The notes under the pieces: generated by a model
Databases searched by the model: none
Told to the model about the DNA's origin: nothing
What the model saw: only the letters and a program-made list of their open reading frames with translations
DNA from: CAZRWD01 sp964603785
GTDB lineage: Bacteria > Fermentibacterota > Fermentibacteria > Fermentibacterales > Fermentibacteraceae
Length of the DNA: 64,000 nt
Reading direction: 5' to 3'
NCBI GenBank assembly: GCA_964603785.1
Contig: CAZRWD010000003.1
Span: 1-64,000, forward strand
Position numbers and translations under genes: made by a program
In this document: in pieces, positions 59,845 to 64,000 of the stretch
Layout: each line of letters begins with the position of its first letter
How positions within the stretch are numbered: position 1 is the first letter of the stretch

Positions 59845-60425
59845 CACTCGATCAGCTTCTTGATCTCCAGGTTGCCCATCCAGATCTTCTGGACGGTCTC
59901 GACGTCGATGAGCTCAAGGCTCACGGTGTAGTACACGGCCCTGGTGTCCCCGGCCTCGTCGATTATCGAGTCGAGCGTGCCCATCATCACGTAGTCGGCG
60001 CCCATCTCGAGCCCGAAGCCGGCCGCGGTCTCGGGCGACGCGAACCTCGCCTGGTCGCTCCTCTCGTCGCGCACATCGCCCCTCTCGGACATGGTGGCGA
60101 TGACGTCTATCCTCCCGGATTCGATGAACGCCCTCTCGATCTCGTTCATGAACACGTCGGTGGCTATGTGCTCGGTGGTGCGGTTGAGGACGCTCCCGAC
60201 GACGATGACGGGCCTGTCGCCCCTGTGGTCGGGTCCGAGGTCGGTGAGCCAGCGGCCTTCGAGACACATCACGACCATCGAGTCGGCGACCATGCGGGCG
60301 TCTGTGTCGTTCCACCAGCCGCTGAGATCCGTCACGGTGCCGGGATCGGTCCTGGTCACCGTCCGCCCGCAGGCGGTCAGCGACAGCATGAGGGCGAGCA
60401 GAATGAGGACATGGGTTCTCTTCAT
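59841..60425 (-). CDS. LpoB-like penicillin-binding-protein activator lipoprotein
   Basis: A 194-residue lipoprotein (lipobox LSLTAC, Cys19). After a short polar stretch, SGWWNDTDARMVADSMV, the LpoB/YcfM fold follows: RPVIVVGSVLNRTTEHIATDV, EIERAFIESGRIDVI, and ADYVMMGTLDSIID. In enterobacteria LpoB activates PBP1b from the outer membrane; whether this homologue does so here is open. Translationally coupled on both sides by four-base overlaps. Confidence 0.85.
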   Translation of the reverse strand: MKRTHVLILLALMLSLTACGRTVTRTDPGTVTDLSGWWNDTDARMVADSMVVMCLEGRWLTDLGPDHRGDRPVIVVGSVLNRTTEHIATDVFMNEIERAFIESGRIDVIATMSERGDVRDERSDQARFASPETAAGFGLEMGADYVMMGTLDSIIDEAGDTRAVYYTVSLELIDVETVQKIWMGNLEIKKLIEW

Positions 60426-61219
60426 CGCGGTGCACCATCCTCTCGTCCGCCCGCCGGAGGCGGGCCGACAACGCCCCTGAAGGCGATGTTGAAGTATCCG
60501 CTGCCCCTGTCTGCGACGCCGGTGCCGGAGGGCCGCCAGACCGTCGCGCAGGGGGATGTCGATTCGTCCAGGTCCACGAGGGGATCGGCCGGATCGGATG
60601 TGGTCCACTCCCACATGACGCGCTCGGCCGCCGTGCTGTAGCCGGCGAACATCGCCTGCGACTGGAGCCTCCCGAGGAGCGGTCCCATGGCCGCCTCCAT
60701 TATCGACGAGTAGGCGGACATGACGGTGAAGACGTCCGTCCCGGCGAACACCCCGCTGCGGGACGCCAGGGCCAGCTCGAGAACGGTGGGCAGCCTCCTG
60801 CCCTCCGAGGCGAGGAACCCGGCCGCGCCCTGGAGCGTGAACGACCCGGCGGGCATGTCGAGGCATGCGGCGGGCACGCCCAGGCCGTCGCCGGTCTCGC
60901 TTGAGGTGAGGGGCGTGTACCTTATGAACTGGAGGTTCTCGTCGAAGACACCGGTGATGACCCATGCGAGGTCCTCGAGGCTCTCGACCCTGGAGTTGAG
61001 CCAGGGGAGCACACTCCTCCAGGTGACGGGGCCGGAGTCGATGTAGAAGGGTCCGACCTCGTAGAGGATCCCGTCGAGGGTGAGCGTGTCCCCCTCTATC
61101 CAGACCATCCCCGGCGGGGGAGCCGGGATGACGCACCCCGGGCAGACGGCACCCTCGGCATCCCGCCCGCAGGATGGGCACTGCCAGGAGATCACAGACA
61201 GCATCAGAAGGAGCAACAA
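60422..61219 (-). CDS. Exported FGE/SUMF-like protein with zinc ribbon
   Basis: A 265-residue protein. A short hydrophobic leader (LLLLMLSVISW) is followed by a zinc ribbon with CPSC (Cys14, Cys17) and CPGC (Cys26, Cys29), then a formylglycine-generating-enzyme-like (SUMF1) domain: MVWIEGDTLTLDGILYEV, GPVTWRSVLPWLNS, EGRRLPTVLELALAS, VMWEWTTSD and NIAFRGVV. Catalytic cysteines of true FGE are not apparent, so it may be a structural member like those in gliding-motility lipoprotein GldK. TTG start with GGGGAGG upstream. Coupled to the LpoB-like gene. Confidence 0.7.
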   Translation of the reverse strand: MLLLLMLSVISWQCPSCGRDAEGAVCPGCVIPAPPPGMVWIEGDTLTLDGILYEVGPFYIDSGPVTWRSVLPWLNSRVESLEDLAWVITGVFDENLQFIRYTPLTSSETGDGLGVPAACLDMPAGSFTLQGAAGFLASEGRRLPTVLELALASRSGVFAGTDVFTVMSAYSSIMEAAMGPLLGRLQSQAMFAGYSTAAERVMWEWTTSDPADPLVDLDESTSPCATVWRPSGTGVADRGSGYFNIAFRGVVGPPPAGGREDGAPR

Positions 61220-61307
61220 GACTCGACCTCCCCGGGCTGGGTGCGCTCCCCCGTCCGTCCTGCGGAGTCTACCTCGGACCGGGCGCGGGGTTCCATCGAG
61301 GGCTCCC

Positions 61308-64000
61308 CTAGAAGGAGGCGCCCAGCGTGAAGTAGTGAACCGGCTTCTGCGCGATGCCCCGGATGTCGGTCGCCCATGCCGTGTCCTCCCTCAGGAGAAG
61401 GATGCCGAGATTGGCACGGAAGCCGAATCCGATGCCCAGACCGAGGTCGCGCAGCCTGTAGCCGCCCTCCGTGTCGGCCCCGACGAAGGCGGAGGCGTCG
61501 TCGAAGGCCGAGCCCGCGTCGACGAAGAGCACGCCCCTCACGTTGGTGATGGTCAGCGGGAGGGGGGCGTCCAGGGCCAGGCCCCTGATGAACGGGATCC
61601 TCATCTCGGCGGAGCCGGCGAAGTACCTCCGGCCGGTCCACCGTGTGTAGCCATGACCCCGGAGCATGTCGCCGTAGTTGGTGTAGAAGCCCAGCAGGTC
61701 GCCCAGCTCCTCGGTCTCGCCCCTTAGCACCCTCTGGGGGACCGCGCCCCCCACGAAGAAGCGCTGGGCCTGGTCGCCCCAGCTCGTGGCGCCGGCGGCC
61801 CTGAGAGCGAGCGACACCTGCCTGGAGACCCAGATGTACTCCCTCAGGTCGACCGCGACGGTGGAGTACTGGGCCAGAGCCCCCCATCCGGGGGCATACT
61901 CGCCGCGGAGCGAGAGCCTGCTCCCCACGCGTGGACCCACCCAGTCCCACAGGGCCGTGTCGTAGACCAGGCCGCCCCCGAGGGATAGGATGTCGGCGGA
62001 GTAGTCCGCATCGGAGTTCCAGGTGCCCTCGCGAATGATGTGGCGGTAGTCCGCCCCGGCCTCGGCCCTCGCCGCAGGGGTGAACGGATAGGAGACGGCC
62101 AGGCCCCCTCCTATGTCGACATCCCTGACGAGTTCGAGGTGGTCGTCAGGGAACCGGAAGAGGTAGCCCGTCACCTGCCTGTAGATGTACGCGCCCAGGT
62201 CGGTGCGCATCGGCAGGTAGGAATAGAACAGACCGGCGTCGGCGTCGTTGACGGGTCCGTTGAAGTTGCCGTCGAGGACCAGCTGGTGGTGGGCGAGCAC
62301 GTCGCTGAACAGGAAGGTGGTGCTGCCGGACAGGCCCGAGTAGGAGTCGTAGTCGGCAAGGGCGCTGACATAGTCCGTCGAGATCACCGGCGAGTACGGG
62401 GAGATGCGAAGCATCCTGCCGGGTTCGGGGATGGCGGGTTCGGAGACGGCCTCCGGCGGGACCCGGGCGGAGAACGCCTCCGCGCGGGACTGCGGGGGAG
62501 GTGCGGGAAGGGGGGCGGAGTCGTCGCGCCAGCCCTCCAGTATGCCGTAGGAGATGTAGACGGAGGTCTGCCCGTCGAAGCCGCCCGAGGTGAAGGAGAG
62601 GACCCTGCCGGAGTCGGCCCAGGACGGCGAGTCCATCGTCATGTAGAGGCTGGTCAGCCTGTGGTCGGCCCCGGTCGTGTCGACGAGGTGGATGTCCGAC
62701 ATGCCCCCCTCGTACCTGACGTATGTAAGCCCGGAGGGGGTCTGCGCGGGATAGCGGATCTCGACGGTATCGCGCAGCAGCACAGTGGATTCCCCATCCG
62801 ACGGATCGAGCAGGAGGATCTCCCAGGTGCCCTCCCCGGCGTTCTCCCGTGCGGCCAGTATCCCGTCGGGGGTCCATGCCAGGTCGCGCTCGCCCCCGGA
62901 GGTGGCTCCCAGGCTGCGCGGCATCCCGCCTCCCGCCTCCCAGACGAAGACGTCGTTGGAGAGGGGGCCCAGGCCGGCGAAGGCCAGCGCCCCGCCGTCG
63001 GGGGACCAGACAGGGTCCCTCACAAGGCCCATCTCGAACGGCAGCTCCTCCACCTCCCCGCCCGTGCAGAGGAGGATCCTGTCGCCGCCGACGCGGTGGA
63101 CGGCCACTGCCAGCGTGTCGCCGCCGGGCGAGAAGGCGCAGACCCTGTAGGTGGGCGAGATGCCGGTGTCGTCGAATCCGCCGGTGTTCACGCATCTCTC
63201 GACCAGGGAGCCGTCTACGGCGGACCTGACCACGACCGAGAGGCCCCCGTGATGGTTCTCGACCCCCGCGATCCTGTCCCCCGATGGCGAGATCACCGTC
63301 ATCACCTGGACGAGCCTGGAATCGCCGGTCTCCAGGGCCCTGCCGATGTCGGAGGGGTTCTGCCTTTCGGCGACCTGCACCCAGTAGGTCTCCCGGGCCC
63401 ACTCCCCGAACCTCGCGTCGAACTGGGAGACGCTCATGTCGAACGCCTCCTCGACGGCCTCGGTGAGCCCGCCCCTCGAGGCGAGATGGTGCACGAAGTC
63501 CCGGAAGCGCTCCCTGCCGTACCTCTCGACCATGAAGTGGTAGATGGCCTGCCCCTCCCTGTACACGAGGTAGTCGCCCCGCCTGGACAGCTCGGGGATC
63601 GAGACTATCTGACCGCCGAAGAGCATGTCCCTGAACTCCGCCTCGGAGGCCTCGTCCCACCCGAGGGAGGTGTACTCGGCAAGGCCCTCCATGGTCCAGA
63701 GGGGGGAGGTGGTGAGGATGATGCTCTGCAGGCTCCTGTCGTAGAGCATGTCGAAGACGTAGGCATGGTTGACCTCGTGGGTGAGGACATGCCTGTACTC
63801 GGTCCAGGACCCGGTGTACGGCACCACCACGCGGCCCTTGAAGAACTCGGTGAAGCCGCCTACGGCCTCGTCGATCTCGGAGGAGATGATGTCCGTCTGC
63901 CTGAAGGTCCCGGGAGTGGGGTAGAGGACTATCTGGAAGGGGTCGTCGGGCAGGAAGCCGAACTCGGCGGCGAGCTCCTCTATCTCGCTGTTCGCGATTG
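61308..64000 (-). CDS. Gluzincin metalloprotease / TolB-like propeller / Omp85-type barrel (5' partial)
   Basis: At least 897 residues; the frame is open to the end of the window, with good coding sequence (LPDDPFQIVLYPTPGTFRQT) before the first possible internal GTG at 63830. Order: a peptidase MA-like domain with the zinc motif HEVNH (bases 63765-63779; context RHVLTHEVNHAYVFD), then repeated beta-propeller blades of the TolB/WD40-like kind (SPSGDRIAGVEN, SPGGDTLAVAVHR, SPDGGALAFAG, TPDGILAAREN), then a C-terminal Omp85/BamA-like membrane barrel ending LGASF. A cell-surface or outer-membrane protease anchored by its own barrel is the likely picture. Confidence 0.8.
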   Translation of the reverse strand, partial: IANSEIEELAAEFGFLPDDPFQIVLYPTPGTFRQTDIISSEIDEAVGGFTEFFKGRVVVPYTGSWTEYRHVLTHEVNHAYVFDMLYDRSLQSIILTTSPLWTMEGLAEYTSLGWDEASEAEFRDMLFGGQIVSIPELSRRGDYLVYREGQAIYHFMVERYGRERFRDFVHHLASRGGLTEAVEEAFDMSVSQFDARFGEWARETYWVQVAERQNPSDIGRALETGDSRLVQVMTVISPSGDRIAGVENHHGGLSVVVRSAVDGSLVERCVNTGGFDDTGISPTYRVCAFSPGGDTLAVAVHRVGGDRILLCTGGEVEELPFEMGLVRDPVWSPDGGALAFAGLGPLSNDVFVWEAGGGMPRSLGATSGGERDLAWTPDGILAARENAGEGTWEILLLDPSDGESTVLLRDTVEIRYPAQTPSGLTYVRYEGGMSDIHLVDTTGADHRLTSLYMTMDSPSWADSGRVLSFTSGGFDGQTSVYISYGILEGWRDDSAPLPAPPPQSRAEAFSARVPPEAVSEPAIPEPGRMLRISPYSPVISTDYVSALADYDSYSGLSGSTTFLFSDVLAHHQLVLDGNFNGPVNDADAGLFYSYLPMRTDLGAYIYRQVTGYLFRFPDDHLELVRDVDIGGGLAVSYPFTPAARAEAGADYRHIIREGTWNSDADYSADILSLGGGLVYDTALWDWVGPRVGSRLSLRGEYAPGWGALAQYSTVAVDLREYIWVSRQVSLALRAAGATSWGDQAQRFFVGGAVPQRVLRGETEELGDLLGFYTNYGDMLRGHGYTRWTGRRYFAGSAEMRIPFIRGLALDAPLPLTITNVRGVLFVDAGSAFDDASAFVGADTEGGYRLRDLGLGIGFGFRANLGILLLREDTAWATDIRGIAQKPVHYFTLGASF

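Overview
This is a GC-rich (roughly two-thirds G+C by eye), gene-dense bacterial chromosome window of 58 protein genes and one tRNA. The best guess from content alone is an anaerobic member of the FCB side of the tree, perhaps one of its candidate phyla. It carries a 2-oxoacid:ferredoxin oxidoreductase, a rubredoxin, a selenocysteine-containing SelD and the DUF39-type homocysteine pathway, which point to anaerobic life. Two exported enzymes, a deiminase-like protein and a gingipain-like C25 peptidase, end in FlgD/Por-type C-terminal sorting domains, and several outer-membrane beta-barrel proteins are present, so the cell is diderm and probably has a type IX-like secretion route. GTG and TTG starts are common and usually follow a strong GGAGG; two genes seem to use CTG.

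Layout. 1-2334: homocysteine biosynthesis trio (UPF0280, NIL-ferredoxin, DUF39). 2347-6291: MscL, a small exported protein, a Dabb protein, ArfB, arsenate reductase and a secreted deiminase-like enzyme. 6371-9608: an HcnABC/sarcosine-oxidase-like flavoenzyme pair. 9741-15362: a zinc-ribbon membrane protein, an EF-G paralogue, a membrane protein and the C25 peptidase. 15417-16575: a REP-associated tyrosine transposase between 29-bp inverted repeats. 16560-23614: YhhQ-type transporter, LeuRS, a 1065-residue PAS/GAF sensor and Ndk. 23622-27479: an outer-membrane protein and a 2-oxoacid:ferredoxin oxidoreductase operon. 27568-31220: a TetR-controlled TolC/adaptor operon ending in a molybdopterin-type lipoprotein. 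31217-38605: an AI-2E-family membrane protein and a surface-glycan cluster (four glycosyltransferase-type genes plus a B12-binding radical SAM enzyme). 38625-46012: ClpB, a Gfo/Idh/MocA oxidoreductase, a degenerate ABC module, a GNAT and an HD-GYP protein. 46099-48992: Sec-SelD, tRNA-Phe, a TIGR02757 protein, rubredoxin and a hypothetical protein. 49041-52628: a four-gene membrane operon with a DUF6754 protein. 52649-58543: a PGDH-like dehydrogenase, split transketolase, PcrA and DeoC. 58540-64000: envelope lipoproteins, an FGE-like protein and a large metalloprotease/propeller/barrel protein that runs off the window.

The most unusual points are: selD is read through an in-frame UGA, followed by a textbook bacterial SECIS hairpin, and carries a fused cysteine-rich N-terminal segment; the transposase repeat recurs as solo copies that supply the stop codons (ending Leu-Arg-Phe-stop) of two unrelated genes; the DUF6754 operon has no known role; and an ABC-ATPase-like gene has lost its nucleotide-binding motifs.
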